Assembly: GCF_029813785.1 (NCBI RefSeq)
Contig: NZ_JARVKY010000015.1
Coordinates: 1 to 64,000, forward strand
From: Streptomyces sp. DH41
GTDB lineage: Bacteria > Actinomycetota > Actinomycetes > Streptomycetales > Streptomycetaceae
Direction: 5' to 3'
Length of the DNA stretch: 64,000 nucleotides
Shown piece after piece: positions 35,123-44,236 of this stretch (its first letter is position 1; each line of letters opens with the position of its first letter). The notes below the pieces were generated by a model. That model searched no databases, was not told the DNA's origin, and saw only the letters and a program-made list of their open reading frames with translations. A program made the position numbers and the translations under genes.

Positions 35123-35515
35123 GTGCTCGAACTCACCATGGCCGCCGTCACCGCGGCGGACGCGGGTGCCACGGCCGGCATGCAGATGGCCGACGCGCCC
35201 AGCGAGCCCGGGGCGGTGCTGAAGGTGGGCCGGGACAGGTCCGTGTGCCGGCTGACGACGCCGGACGACTGGCTCTTCGTCTCCCGGGTCCACCTGGAGT
35301 TCCGGTGCGGTCCCGACGGCACGTGGCAGCTGACCTGGCTGCGGGGCTCGCAGCCGGAACCCTCCTGCGAGGTCCGGCTCACCGTCGGCGGACACGCGCG
35401 GCCGCTGGCCTACGGCGGCACCGTGCCGCTGCCGACGGGCGGCAGCGGCGAGATCGTGGTCCAGGACCGGGCGGAACCGCGCAGCGTCAACGTCGGCTTC
35501 TACCACGAGGCGTGA
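35123..35515 (+). CDS. FHA-like small protein
   Basis: The 130-residue protein has a region resembling a forkhead-associated domain: GAVLKVGRDRSVCRLTTPDDWLFVSRVHLEFRCG, with the strand order and the SRxH motif of phosphothreonine binders. The GTG at 35123 follows CCAGGAGGAGCGCGC. It probably recognises phosphoproteins, tying it to Ser/Thr-kinase signalling. The N-terminal 30 residues precede the FHA core and may hold a short helix. Confidence 0.75.
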   Translation: MLELTMAAVTAADAGATAGMQMADAPSEPGAVLKVGRDRSVCRLTTPDDWLFVSRVHLEFRCGPDGTWQLTWLRGSQPEPSCEVRLTVGGHARPLAYGGTVPLPTGGSGEIVVQDRAEPRSVNVGFYHEA

Positions 35516-35552
35516 GGCCCGCGCGCCGGTGCCCGCCCAGGGGCGCGGGTGC

Positions 35553-36224
35553 TCAGGCCAGCACCCGGGCCAGCGCGAACCCGTCGTAGCCCTTGCTGCC
35601 GACCGTCTGGACGGCCGTACCGCTGAGCCGCGGGTGGCTGCCGATCAGCTCGATGGCGGCGCGGGTGCCGCGTACGTCGTCGGCGCCGTCCTCGGCGTCG
35701 GCCACGCGGCCGCCGCGCACCACGTTGTCGAGGACGATCAGGCTGCCGGTGCCGGTGAGCTTCAGGGCCCACTCCACGTAGTGCGGGTTGTTGCCCTTGT
35801 CGGCGTCGATGAAGACCAGGTCGAAGGGCGGCGGATTCTCGTCGGCGAGCTTCGGCAGCGACTCCAGGGCGGGACCCACGCGTACGTCGACGAGGGCGTC
35901 GAGGCCGGCGCGGGCGATGTTGCGGGTGGCGACCTCGGCGTGCCGGGCGCTGTACTCCAGCGTGACCAGGCGGCCGTCGGCGGGGAGGGCGCGGGCCAGC
36001 CAGATGGTGCTGTAGCCGCCGAGGGTGCCGATCTCCAGGATGGTGCGGGCGCCCTGGACCTGGGCGAGGAGCTGGAGGAGCTTGCCCTGGTTGGCGGTGA
36101 CGTTCACCTGCGGCAGCCCGGCGGCCTCGCTGTCCCGCAGGGCGGCCGTCAGGGGGTCGTCGTCGGGCGCGAGGTGGCTGGTGAAGTAGGCGTCGACGTC
36201 GTCCCAGAGCTGCGACTCGCTCAT
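35553..36224 (-). CDS. Class I SAM-dependent O-methyltransferase (caffeoyl-CoA type)
   Basis: The 223-residue enzyme has the Methyltransf_3 layout: EIGTLGGYSTIWLARALP (SAM loop, about residue 66), LVTLEYSARHAEVA, LVFIDADKGNNPHYVEWAL (metal-ligand Asp/Asn) and LIVLDNVVRGGRVAD. It needs a divalent metal and methylates catechol-like hydroxyls. The ATG at 36224 follows GGGAGGCCCCGTC. It has no partner genes, so the natural substrate is not evident. Confidence 0.9.
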   Translation of the reverse strand: MSESQLWDDVDAYFTSHLAPDDDPLTAALRDSEAAGLPQVNVTANQGKLLQLLAQVQGARTILEIGTLGGYSTIWLARALPADGRLVTLEYSARHAEVATRNIARAGLDALVDVRVGPALESLPKLADENPPPFDLVFIDADKGNNPHYVEWALKLTGTGSLIVLDNVVRGGRVADAEDGADDVRGTRAAIELIGSHPRLSGTAVQTVGSKGYDGFALARVLA

Positions 36225-36320
36225 GACGGGGCCTCCCATGCGCGTCGTCAGCTTTTCCGAATAGGTGCGCTGACGAAGATATCCGCACGGTGGTGGCGTG
36301 TCAGGCGTTCGCCGGGGTGT

Positions 36321-36363
36321 GTCCGCGGGGCACGGCCCGGGGCTCTCCGGGGGGCCCGCGGAC
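36321..36363. terminator. Terminator-like hairpin after the MHS transporter gene
   Basis: Arms GTCCGCGGG (36321-36329) and CCCGCGGAC (36355-36363) pair over 9 bp; the loop region (GCACGGCCCGGGGCTCTCC) has further pairing. It follows the MFS stop (36406 end of gene on the minus strand) and precedes the O-methyltransferase gene. Confidence 0.45.
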
Positions 36364-36405
36364 GGACCCCGGCGGAGCCGCGGACAGATCCCGGGGGACC
36401 CGCGC

Positions 36406-37812
36406 TCAGCCCTCCACCGACGGAGCCGACCCCGGCAGCGGGCGGCCCGCCGACTCCGACATGAACCACACCGCCACGCCACCGACCACGGCGGCGGCCA
36501 TCATGTAGTACGCGGGCATCATCAGGTCGCCCGTCGCCCCGATCAGCGCCGTCACCACCAGCGGTGTCGTACCGCCGAACAGGGACACGGACACGTTGAA
36601 GCCGATCGACAGCGAGCCGTACCGCACCCGCGTCGGGAACAGCGCCGGCAGCGCGGACGGCATCGACGCCGTGAAGCAGACCAGCAGCAGGCCCAGCGCG
36701 GCCATGCCCAGCCCCACCGCGAGCAGGCTGCCCTCGCGGATCAGCAGCAGCGCCGGTACGGAGAGGAGCAGGAACCCCGCGCAGCCCGCCGCGATCACCG
36801 GCCGCCGCCCGATCCGGTCGGTCAGCGCGCCGGCGAACGGCTGGACGACCATCATCAGCGCCATCACGACCAGCACCACGAGCAGCCCGTGCGTCTCGTC
36901 GTACTCCAGCTCGCTCGTCAGGTAGCTCGGCATGTACGACAGCAGCATGTAGTCGGTGACGTTGAAGACCAGCACCAGGCCGACGCAGAGCAGCAGCGCC
37001 CTCCACTGCCCGGTGATCATGTCCCGCAGCGGTACCTTCGGCCGCGACGTCTCCGCCTTCTCCAGCTCGGCGGCGAACGCCGGCGTCTCCTCCAGCCGCA
37101 TCCGCAGATACAGCCCGATGATGCCCATCGGCCCGGCGATCAGGAACGGGATGCGCCAGCCCCAGGACGTCAGGTCGCCGTCGGAGAGCAGTGCCGTCAT
37201 CAGCGTCACCAGTCCCGCACCGCCGATGTACCCGGCGAGCGTGCCGAACTCCAGCCAGCTCCCGAGGAACCCGCGCCGCTTGTCCGGCGCGTACTCGGCG
37301 ATGAAGGTGGAGGCGCCCGCGTACTCACCCCCGGTGGAGAACCCCTGCACCAGCCGCGCGACCAGCAGCAGAACGGGCGCCCAGACGCCGATCGTCGCGT
37401 ACGAGGGGATCAGCCCGATGGCGAACGTGCCCGCCGCCATCATGATCATCGTGAAGGCGAGGACCTTCTGCCGCCCGACCCGGTCGCCCAGCGGGCCGAA
37501 GACCATGCCGCCGAGCGGCCGGACCAGGAAGGCCGCGGCGAAGGCGCCGAACGTGGAGAGCAGCTGGGCCGTCGGGTTGCCCGACGGGAAGAAGACCTTG
37601 CCGAGCGTCACGGCGATGTAGCTGTAGACGCCGAAGTCGAACCACTCCATCGCGTTGCCGAGCGCCGCCGCCTTCACGGCACGCCTGACGAGAGCGGGAT
37701 CGGTCACGGTGGGGGGAGCGGACCCCGGAGCGGACCCGGGAGCGGATCCCGGGGGAGGGGAGGAGTGCGGGTTCGCGCTGGACGGGTGAGTGGCGACGGG
37801 GACGGCCGACAA
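36406..37812 (-). CDS. MHS-family MFS transporter (ProP-like)
   Basis: The 468-residue protein has 12 membrane helices and the MHS signature ALGNAMEWFDFGVYSYIA, GPLGDRVGRQKVL and QGFSTGGEYAGASTFIAEYAP. It is similar to proline/betaine or organic-acid proton symporters. The N-terminus has a PGSAPGSAPGSAP repeat, probably disordered. The frame starts at TTG 37812 (AGG lies upstream); a later GTG before TDPALVRRA is an alternative. The next gene is divergent. Confidence 0.88.
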   Translation of the reverse strand: MSAVPVATHPSSANPHSSPPPGSAPGSAPGSAPPTVTDPALVRRAVKAAALGNAMEWFDFGVYSYIAVTLGKVFFPSGNPTAQLLSTFGAFAAAFLVRPLGGMVFGPLGDRVGRQKVLAFTMIMMAAGTFAIGLIPSYATIGVWAPVLLLVARLVQGFSTGGEYAGASTFIAEYAPDKRRGFLGSWLEFGTLAGYIGGAGLVTLMTALLSDGDLTSWGWRIPFLIAGPMGIIGLYLRMRLEETPAFAAELEKAETSRPKVPLRDMITGQWRALLLCVGLVLVFNVTDYMLLSYMPSYLTSELEYDETHGLLVVLVVMALMMVVQPFAGALTDRIGRRPVIAAGCAGFLLLSVPALLLIREGSLLAVGLGMAALGLLLVCFTASMPSALPALFPTRVRYGSLSIGFNVSVSLFGGTTPLVVTALIGATGDLMMPAYYMMAAAVVGGVAVWFMSESAGRPLPGSAPSVEG

Positions 37813-38268
37813 GACTTCGCTCGCCTACCTTTCGACGGGAACAGGGACGCCACGACCCGCACGGCGGCACTGTCGCCGGGCCGGAAGAAGCCCGCGGCAC
37901 TCGGCCACGGGCAGAAAAGCGACCATAGGCGCTGATGCGCCGCTTACGCCCGGTATGCTTTTCGTTGCACAGTGCACCAAAACGGCGCACACGCAGGGAC
38001 GTCCGCGCCCCACGGAGCGCTCCCCGGCCGTGTGACCTGTGATCCTTCTCGCTCCCCCGGGAGGCGTCGGTACCGCTCCCGCACTATCGTCATTCCGGAC
38101 AAACGGCCGGACGGCCGGGAAAAAGCGCGACGAATCGCGGGCGGCGGTCAGGTTGAACGGGGGTTGCCTGCGTCTCCCTCCGGGGGTGGTGCGAGCCTCA
38201 TAGGGTTCGCAAGGACAACACATCGCGTACACGGGCGCGGTACGAACGGGGCGGGAGGCCGACGAGGC
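37813..38268. other. Intergenic region between the MHS transporter and the GT87-PAP2 gene
   Basis: The 456-bp divergent region has no supported gene. Short dyads such as CGGCCGGACGGCCGG (about 38112-38126) are present. It must hold promoters for both genes, but I see no named motif. Confidence 0.4.
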
Positions 38269-40464
38269 GTGGCGAATGCGGAGCACAGTGGGCGACCGGC
38301 GGAGCCTTTCGGGGCACCGGCCGTCGATGCGACCAGGGCACGGCTGCGCGTCGCGCGCCTCGGCCTGTGGCTGGTCGCCGCCATCCTCGCCGTACGACAG
38401 CTGGCCGCGGTCCTCAGCACCCCGAGCGGGGAGCGGCTGACGGACCTGGACACCTGGGTCGGGGAGCACGGGGTCCTGCACGTCGAGGGCTCCCTCTACG
38501 ACTCCACGGAGTTCACCGGCACCCCCTTCGTCGGCCTGGTCCTCAAACCGTTCACCCGCGCCGCCGAACAGGCCCTCGGCTGGGGCTGGACCTTCGGATC
38601 GCTGCTGCTCGTCGTGGCCCTCGGCCTGGTCGCCGCCCGCGCCCTGCCCAAGCCGGTGGGCCGCCGTACGGCACTGCTGGCGGCGCCCGTCGCCGTCAGC
38701 CTGCTGATGCTGTCGCTGCCGGTGCGCAACGCGCTGTGGCTCGGCCAGACCAGCATCATCCCGGTCCTCCTGGTTCTGCTGGGCTGCTTCGCCGTACGCG
38801 GTGAACACGGCGACCGGATCGGCGGCGCGCTGATCGGCCTCGCCGCCGCGTTCCAGCCGACCGTCCTCCTCTTCGTCCCCCTGCTGTGGTTCACCGACCG
38901 CAGACGGGCCGCCGTGTCGACGGGGGTCACGTTCGTCGCCTGCACCGCCGTGGCCTGGGCGGCGATGGCGCAGGACTCGTACACGTACTGGGTCCACCAC
39001 ATGGCCGGCGTGGGCCTGGGCGGCGAGGCCGACGACCTCGCCAACCAGTCGCTGCACGGCGTCCTGCTGCGACTCGGCCTCTCCGGCCCCCTGGAGATCG
39101 TCCTCTTCCTCCTGCTCGGCGCGGCCGTCGCCGTCCTCGCCCTGCGCCGCGCCGTGCGCTACGCCCGCGACGGCCAGCTGCTGCTCGCGGTCGCCGTCAC
39201 CGGATGCGCGGCCGTGGTGGTGTCGCCGGCGACCTGGCAGCACCAGCTGCTGTGGGTGCTGCCCGCGCTCGTCGGCCGGGTGGGCAAGAAGGCCTCCGAC
39301 CGGTACGTGTGGCCGGTCGCCGTCGTCCTGGTGATGACGCTGCCCGCCAAGATGATGCTGCCGAACATGGCGGCCCTCTACCCCCTGCGCGACAACGTCG
39401 TACTCCTCGCGGCGCTGGCCGCCGCCGTCGCCGTGCCCTTCCTGTCCCGCACGTCGCCGTACTTCGACGCACCGGTCCCGACGAGCTACGCGCCGCCGGT
39501 CCCGACCCGCTTCAAGCACGTCCCCCTGCTGCCCTTCCTGCGCCGGGTCCTCACCCGCCCCAACCTCCTCCTGGAGCTCCTCCTCATCCGGGTCACCTAC
39601 GCCGCCTACTCCCAGGTCCGCCTCGCGGCGACCGGCGGCAGCAACTCGGCGGGCCGGGCGAGGGCCGAGGAGCACGGCTGGCAGATCCTCGACATCGAGC
39701 GCTTCCTGCACATCGACATCGAGCACGCGGTCAACCACGCCGTCGTGAAGATCGGCTGGCTGCGGGACTTCTTCGACTTCTACTACACGTCGTTCCACTT
39801 CGTCGTCCCGCTGGCCGTCCTCGGCGTCCTGTACTGGCGCCGCCCGGTCGACTACCGCTGGGCCCGCGCGTCCCTCGGCTTCGCCACGCTGCTGGCCCTG
39901 GTCGGCTTCTGGCTGTACCCGCTGGCGCCGCCGCGCCTGATGCCGAACCTCGGGATCATCGACACGGTGCACGGCGTGCAGGACTTCTCGAAGCCGGACT
40001 ACGGCACGCTGACCCACCTCACCAACCAGTACGCGGCGATGCCGTCGCTGCACTTCGGCTGGTCGCTGTGGTGCGGGGTGGCGATCGCGATCATCGCCCC
40101 GAAGATGTGGATGAAGGCCCTCGGCCTCCTCCACCCCCTGTTCACCGTCGCGGCGATCGTGGCGACCGGCAACCACTGGATCCTGGACGCGGTGGGCGGC
40201 GCGGCCGTGGTCGCCGCGGGCTTCGGGCTGACCTACCTGTTCCAGGGCCCGAGGGCCCGGTTGGTCACGGCGACCGCGACCAAGGGGACTGCTCCGGCCG
40301 AGGGGACCGGTCCGCTCGAGGGGGCTGCCCCGCCCAAGGAGGCCGCCCCGACCGCGAACGCCATTCCCGCTCCCGCCTCGCCCACGGCCGAGAGCACCGA
40401 CCCGCCCGCCGAGGGCCTCAGCAGCGATCCTCCGACCCCGGCGAAGGACCGTACCGGGAGCTGA
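38269..40464 (+). CDS. Bifunctional GT87 glycosyltransferase / PAP2 phosphatase membrane protein
   Basis: The 731-residue fusion has an N-terminal polytopic GT87 (DUF2029) mannosyltransferase-like part (residues about 30-400; YDSTEFTGTPFVGLVLKPF and VRNALWLGQTSIIPVLLVLLG) and a C-terminal PAP2 phosphatase (about 430-680) with PSLHFGW (about 592) and NHWILDAVGGAAV. Thus it may mannosylate a polyprenyl-linked acceptor and hydrolyse a lipid phosphate in the same chain. The GTG at 38269 follows GGGAGGCCGACGAGGC. A Pro/Ala-rich tail (about 50 residues) ends the protein. It overlaps the next convergent gene by 47 bases. Confidence 0.88.
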   Translation: MANAEHSGRPAEPFGAPAVDATRARLRVARLGLWLVAAILAVRQLAAVLSTPSGERLTDLDTWVGEHGVLHVEGSLYDSTEFTGTPFVGLVLKPFTRAAEQALGWGWTFGSLLLVVALGLVAARALPKPVGRRTALLAAPVAVSLLMLSLPVRNALWLGQTSIIPVLLVLLGCFAVRGEHGDRIGGALIGLAAAFQPTVLLFVPLLWFTDRRRAAVSTGVTFVACTAVAWAAMAQDSYTYWVHHMAGVGLGGEADDLANQSLHGVLLRLGLSGPLEIVLFLLLGAAVAVLALRRAVRYARDGQLLLAVAVTGCAAVVVSPATWQHQLLWVLPALVGRVGKKASDRYVWPVAVVLVMTLPAKMMLPNMAALYPLRDNVVLLAALAAAVAVPFLSRTSPYFDAPVPTSYAPPVPTRFKHVPLLPFLRRVLTRPNLLLELLLIRVTYAAYSQVRLAATGGSNSAGRARAEEHGWQILDIERFLHIDIEHAVNHAVVKIGWLRDFFDFYYTSFHFVVPLAVLGVLYWRRPVDYRWARASLGFATLLALVGFWLYPLAPPRLMPNLGIIDTVHGVQDFSKPDYGTLTHLTNQYAAMPSLHFGWSLWCGVAIAIIAPKMWMKALGLLHPLFTVAAIVATGNHWILDAVGGAAVVAAGFGLTYLFQGPRARLVTATATKGTAPAEGTGPLEGAAPPKEAAPTANAIPAPASPTAESTDPPAEGLSSDPPTPAKDRTGS

Positions 40465-42058
40465 TCCGGTACTCGCCCGCCGCCTCGACGGTCAGGCGGG
40501 TGAACTCGCCGTCCTGGGCGAGGCACCCGCCGTCGGTCCGCAGCCAGGGCGACCAGGCGACCCGCACGGTCACCGGGCCGGGCCGGTCCACGCGGAGCAC
40601 CAGGTCGGCGCTGCTGGTCGTCACGACGGCGCCGGGCTCGGAGACGAGCGGTACGGCGTCCCGCACCCGGTACACCTGCCAGTGCTCGTCCTGCCAGACG
40701 GGCTCGAGCCACTCGGGCCGCCGGTCCGGGTCCCGGACGAGCGCCGCCTCGGCCTTGGCGGGCCCGTCCGGCTTGCCCAGCGGAAGGACGACGAGGCCGA
40801 CCGCCCAGTGGTCCAGCCAGGCCCGGTAGGTGTCCTCGGAGAAGGTGCCGTCGTAGAAGAGACGGGCGCGTTCCACGTCGAGCTGCCGGTTCCAGCCGCG
40901 GGCCATGTTGACGTGCGGGGCGAGCCGGGACGCCTCGCGGTGGTCGCGGGCGGGTACGACCTCCACCCGCGTGCGGTCGGCCCCGAGGCCGTCCAGCGCC
41001 CGCAGGACACCGTCCGTCTCGACGGACCAGGCGGGCACCACGGTGTACTCCTTCAGATCGTCGGCGGTCTTCTTCCCCATCCACCCGACGGAGAAGACGA
41101 GGGCGACGACCAGCAGGAAGCGCGAGACCCGTCGCAGCGGGGGCGCGGTGAGCAGGACCGCGAGCAGCACGACGGGAGCGAAGTACTCGGCGAACCGCTC
41201 GACGTTCGTGCCGACGGGCGAGGCGACGAGGTACGTGAGCACGGTGCCGGTCGCGTAGACGACCCCGCTCCACCGGGCGACCCGCCAGGTACGCGGGGCG
41301 AGCGCGGTGACGGCGAGGCCGAGCACGACCGGCGGCCATATTCGGGCCGCCGGCATCGGCTGCTCCCCGCTGAAGGGGAACAGCAGCGTGGTCAGCCCGA
41401 CGACGACGGCGGGCGGTACGAGAAGGACGAGGGCGCGCCCCCAGTCCCGTACGAGCAGGTGACCGGCGCCCACGACGGCCAGGTACAGCCCGGCCACCGG
41501 CGAGGCCATGGTGGCCAGTGCCGCGTACCCGGCGGCGAGGACCGTCCGCCGTTCCCGGACCAGCACCACGCAGGCGGCCAGCCCGAAGGCGAGACCGAGC
41601 GCGAAGGTCGTACGCCCCGAGGCGACGTTGCACCACAGAGCGAGGGAGGCGAGCAGGGCGGGCCACAGGGGCCTGCGCACACCGGCGCGCTCGATCAGCA
41701 CGGCCGCCAGCCAGGCGCCGGCCAGCCCGGACACCACGGTGACCGTGCGCACGCCGAGCAGGGCCATCAGGTGCGGCGAGATCACGCTGTAGTTGGCGGT
41801 GTGCGTCCCGCCGTACCAGAACAGCCCGTACGGCGAACCGCCGTGCCGCGAGGTGAAGTCGGCCCACGCCTCCTGCGCGGCGAGGTCGCCCCCGCCAGTG
41901 GCGAGAAACGCCCACCACACCGCGTACAGCGGGATGGTGGGCAGGGTGGCGAGCAGGGCCACGCGATGCCGGCGCCCGAAGGCGCGCAGGGCATCGCCGG
42001 GGCGTCTCTCCCGCTGCCGTTCGGGGCGGGGGACGGTCGTCAGTGCGGCAGGGACCAC
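40418..42058 (-). CDS. Polytopic membrane protein, probable GT-C-type glycosyltransferase
   Basis: The 546-residue protein has about ten membrane helices (residues 30-330) followed by a soluble extracytoplasmic domain of about 200 residues. The short loop after helix 1 (QEAWADFTSRHGGSPYGLFWYGG) and the general architecture resemble GT-C glycosyltransferases. The C-terminal part (RVEVVPARDHREASRLAPHVNMARGWNRQLDVERARLFY) is typical of actinobacterial cell-envelope proteins. It converges with the GT87-PAP2 gene, sharing 47 bases, which suggests joint evolution. The GTG at 42058 is the start. Confidence 0.7.
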   Translation of the reverse strand: MVPAALTTVPRPERQRERRPGDALRAFGRRHRVALLATLPTIPLYAVWWAFLATGGGDLAAQEAWADFTSRHGGSPYGLFWYGGTHTANYSVISPHLMALLGVRTVTVVSGLAGAWLAAVLIERAGVRRPLWPALLASLALWCNVASGRTTFALGLAFGLAACVVLVRERRTVLAAGYAALATMASPVAGLYLAVVGAGHLLVRDWGRALVLLVPPAVVVGLTTLLFPFSGEQPMPAARIWPPVVLGLAVTALAPRTWRVARWSGVVYATGTVLTYLVASPVGTNVERFAEYFAPVVLLAVLLTAPPLRRVSRFLLVVALVFSVGWMGKKTADDLKEYTVVPAWSVETDGVLRALDGLGADRTRVEVVPARDHREASRLAPHVNMARGWNRQLDVERARLFYDGTFSEDTYRAWLDHWAVGLVVLPLGKPDGPAKAEAALVRDPDRRPEWLEPVWQDEHWQVYRVRDAVPLVSEPGAVVTTSSADLVLRVDRPGPVTVRVAWSPWLRTDGGCLAQDGEFTRLTVEAAGEYRISSRYGPSPGSEDRC

Positions 42059-42195
42059 GGTCGGGGTTTCCGTTCGGCGTCATCGGGGGCACGGCGGGGG
42101 CACGTGCGAAGACGATAATTCGAACAGAAACGTTTACCTGTCCCCGGTCCGGGTCCCAGGGGCACAGGGGGCTACCGGCTCACCGGCTCACCGGG

Positions 42196-42669
42196 TCATT
42201 CGGGCACGGCCTCCCGCGTCCGGCGAGTGACGGCGAATCCGGTCAGGGTGAGCGCGGCGATCCCGAGCAGGGCGGTCGCCGGGTTGAGGTACGACGGGAT
42301 GACGGCCTCGACCACCCGCCCGTCCCCGGCCCGGCACCCGAAGTGCAGCGGGAGGAACGTCGGTACGTAACCGCTGACTTCGCCGCTGCCCAGGACCCGG
42401 TGGCACGCCTGGGCCTGGGCGTGGTCGTCGAAGAAGAACAGGTGCAGGAGGCCCCAGGTGTACATGCCGGCCGTCGCGCCCCACGCCAGTACGGCCGCCG
42501 GTGCGAGGAACACCTGCCCGCCCGGGCCGGTCCTCCTCGCGCGCACCAGGCCCGTGATCCCACGAAGGGTGAGCCCGAGCACGGCCACGAGGCCGGCCAG
42601 GAGCAGCAGGAGCAGTACCGCCCCGTCGTGCTCGGCGTAGGGCTCGTCTCCGGAGCCGGACGCGATCAC
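42196..42669 (-). CDS. Small membrane protein of unknown function
   Basis: The 157-residue protein has three or four hydrophobic segments (GAVLLLLLLAGLVAVLGL, FLAPAAVLAWGATAGMYTWGLLHLFFF, ATALLGIAALTLTGFAVT). Between them are two cysteines (QACHRVLGSG and PLHFGCRAGDG) that may be disulfide-linked outside. I chose the GTG at 42669 because codons upstream to the ATG at 42750 have poor third-position GC and a separate short frame covers them. Start is uncertain. No family recognised. Confidence 0.62.
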   Translation of the reverse strand: MIASGSGDEPYAEHDGAVLLLLLLAGLVAVLGLTLRGITGLVRARRTGPGGQVFLAPAAVLAWGATAGMYTWGLLHLFFFDDHAQAQACHRVLGSGEVSGYVPTFLPLHFGCRAGDGRVVEAVIPSYLNPATALLGIAALTLTGFAVTRRTREAVPE

Positions 42670-42737
42670 CCGGCGGTGGTGGCGTGACGGGGCAGCTCGC
42701 GCCACTGGATTCCCGTCGGCATCGCCTTGCTTCCCAC
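42666..42737 (-). CDS. Possible 23-residue leader or small ORF overlapping the next gene start
   Basis: GTG at 42737 opens a frame of 23 codons, VGSKAMPTGIQWRELPRHAT plus TAG-free end (T-A-G), closed by TGA at 42668-42666. GGAGGAACGCT precedes the start, and its stop overlaps the downstream GTG in GTGA, a usual sign of translational coupling. Third positions are GC-rich in this frame (about 19 of 22) but not in the alternative frame. It may be a real small protein or leader peptide; expression is not shown. Confidence 0.35.
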   Translation of the reverse strand: MGSKAMPTGIQWRELPRHATTAG

Positions 42738-42946
42738 AGCGTTCCTCCATCACCCGGCGGATCAGCTCCGCCGGGTCCTTGGGGAGAGCACGGCGGCGCG
42801 CAGATGATCGTAACGGTCTCAACAGCTCTTCACGCGCTCCGGGTTGGCGGTTGGATGACCGGTGCCGTACCCAAAGTCTGAGGAGATGATCTGCGACGTG
42901 GTTGGATCGTCTCGGGGTCAGTGGTGCGCAAGGGGAGGGGCTGGAT

Positions 42947-43468
42947 GTGATTCCACAAGCGTTTCCGGTGGGTGGCTGGAGGAAGCGCACCGTCGCCGTT
43001 CCCCGTCCGCAGGGGGAACCGGCACTGTTGCGGTTGCGGTCTCGGGGCCCGGTCACCACCTATTTCGCGGCGCCGTGGATCGACACTCCGCAGGAGCGGA
43101 CGGAGGCTGCCGCTCTCTTCCACACGTGGGGGCGGTCGTGGCATCCGTTCGTCCTCCCCGGCCGGTACACGCACCTGGAAGTGCGCAAGGGCGGGGAGAA
43201 CGGCATGGCCCGCTGGCAGTTGGACAGGCTGTGGCGTGAAGACGTGCCGGCCCTGCTCTTCGCCTGGGAAGGCGGGCCGCTGGAGCTGCGGTACGACTGC
43301 GCGGGCCGCGCCAGGGGCCTGGGGTTGGTGCACCACGCGTTCGACAGCGGTGAGCCGCTGGACATAGACGTGACGGGTACCGAGAGAGGGACGGTCCGCC
43401 TGGGCGGGCCCGGCTACGTGTGGGTTCATTCCTCACCGGCCGGTGACTGGACGCTCAAGGTGGCCTGA
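42947..43468 (+). CDS. Hypothetical protein, secreted-fold-like beta-rich
   Basis: The 173-residue product has no signal peptide or membrane segment. It is rich in beta-type sequence with a Trp/Tyr-rich core (WGRSWHPFVLPGRYTHLEVRK, PLELRYDCAGRARGLGLVHHAFD, GYVWVHSSPAGDWTLKVA). The GTG at 42947 follows AGGGGAGGGGCTGGAT. The C-terminal strand pattern looks like a small jelly-roll or Ig-like domain. Family unknown. Confidence 0.65.
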   Translation: MIPQAFPVGGWRKRTVAVPRPQGEPALLRLRSRGPVTTYFAAPWIDTPQERTEAAALFHTWGRSWHPFVLPGRYTHLEVRKGGENGMARWQLDRLWREDVPALLFAWEGGPLELRYDCAGRARGLGLVHHAFDSGEPLDIDVTGTERGTVRLGGPGYVWVHSSPAGDWTLKVA

Positions 43469-43532
43469 GCCGCCTTGCCGCGCACCCTCCGTAGGTGTCA
43501 CCGACGGATGAGGGGTGGGGCGTCGGGTCGTC

Positions 43533-44123
43533 TCAGGAGAGGGAGTCCTGGGAGGGGACTACGACGCCGTACATGTCGGTAATGGTGGCGAGGGCGCTGT
43601 GGTGCACCTGGTGGGCGTCCAGTTCGAGGCCCGTGACGGGCAGGGCGCGGGTGGCGCAGGCGTCGGCGACGACCGTGGGGCGGTTGCCGCGCAGGAAGGC
43701 GCCCTGGGCGGTGAAGGTCACGCACATGTGCGTCATGAAGCCGACGACGACCAGGTCGCTGTTGCCGGCCGCGTCGACGTGCTCGCCCAGGTCCGTGCCG
43801 AAGAACGAGTCGGGCGCCTTCTTGACGACGACGGGTTCGCCGTCGACCGGGGCGACGCTCGGGTGGATCTGGCCGATCTCGGCGCGGATGTCGTACGGGG
43901 TGCCCTCGCCGCCGTCGTGCATGACGTGGATGACCTTGGCGCCTTCCCGGCGGGCGCGGGCCAGCAGCCGGGCGCCGGCGTCGAGGGCGTCCTGCCAGCC
44001 GTCCAGTTCCATCACGCCGGTCGTGTAGGTGTTCTGGTAGTCGACGAGCACCAGGGTGGAGTCGGCGAGCTTGGCGGGGGTGTCGTCGAGTCCGTTGAGG
44101 CGGCGCAGCGTGGTCCTGGGCAT
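43533..44123 (-). CDS. Isochorismatase-family cysteine hydrolase
   Basis: The 196-residue protein has the cysteine-hydrolase triad: Asp28 in LVLVDYQNTY, Lys101/102 in VVVKKAPDSFFGT and Cys134 in GFMTHMCVTFTA. Substrates of this family include isochorismate, nicotinamide and N-carbamoyl compounds; the exact one here is unknown. Divergent from a GlxA-like regulator gene, a common arrangement, so that regulator probably controls it. Confidence 0.9.
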   Translation of the reverse strand: MPRTTLRRLNGLDDTPAKLADSTLVLVDYQNTYTTGVMELDGWQDALDAGARLLARARREGAKVIHVMHDGGEGTPYDIRAEIGQIHPSVAPVDGEPVVVKKAPDSFFGTDLGEHVDAAGNSDLVVVGFMTHMCVTFTAQGAFLRGNRPTVVADACATRALPVTGLELDAHQVHHSALATITDMYGVVVPSQDSLS

Positions 44124-44199
44124 GGGGAACTCCCTGGTCTTCGGGTGGGGAAGGGGTGCGGCCGGTGGCCTGCTCCTACGACGCTACGGCCGTGCCGTG

Positions 44200-44236
44200 A
44201 TGTCGGCAATGTCGTCTAACCTGCAGATACCGACAT
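44200..44236. promoter_or_regulatory. Inverted repeat between isochorismatase and GlxA-type regulator genes
   Basis: ATGTCGG (44200-44206) and CCGACAT (44230-44236) form an inverted repeat with a 23-base gap; inside, TGTCGGCAATGTCG is a short direct repeat. It lies in the 129-bp divergent promoter region and is a plausible operator for the adjacent AraC-type protein. Confidence 0.4.
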
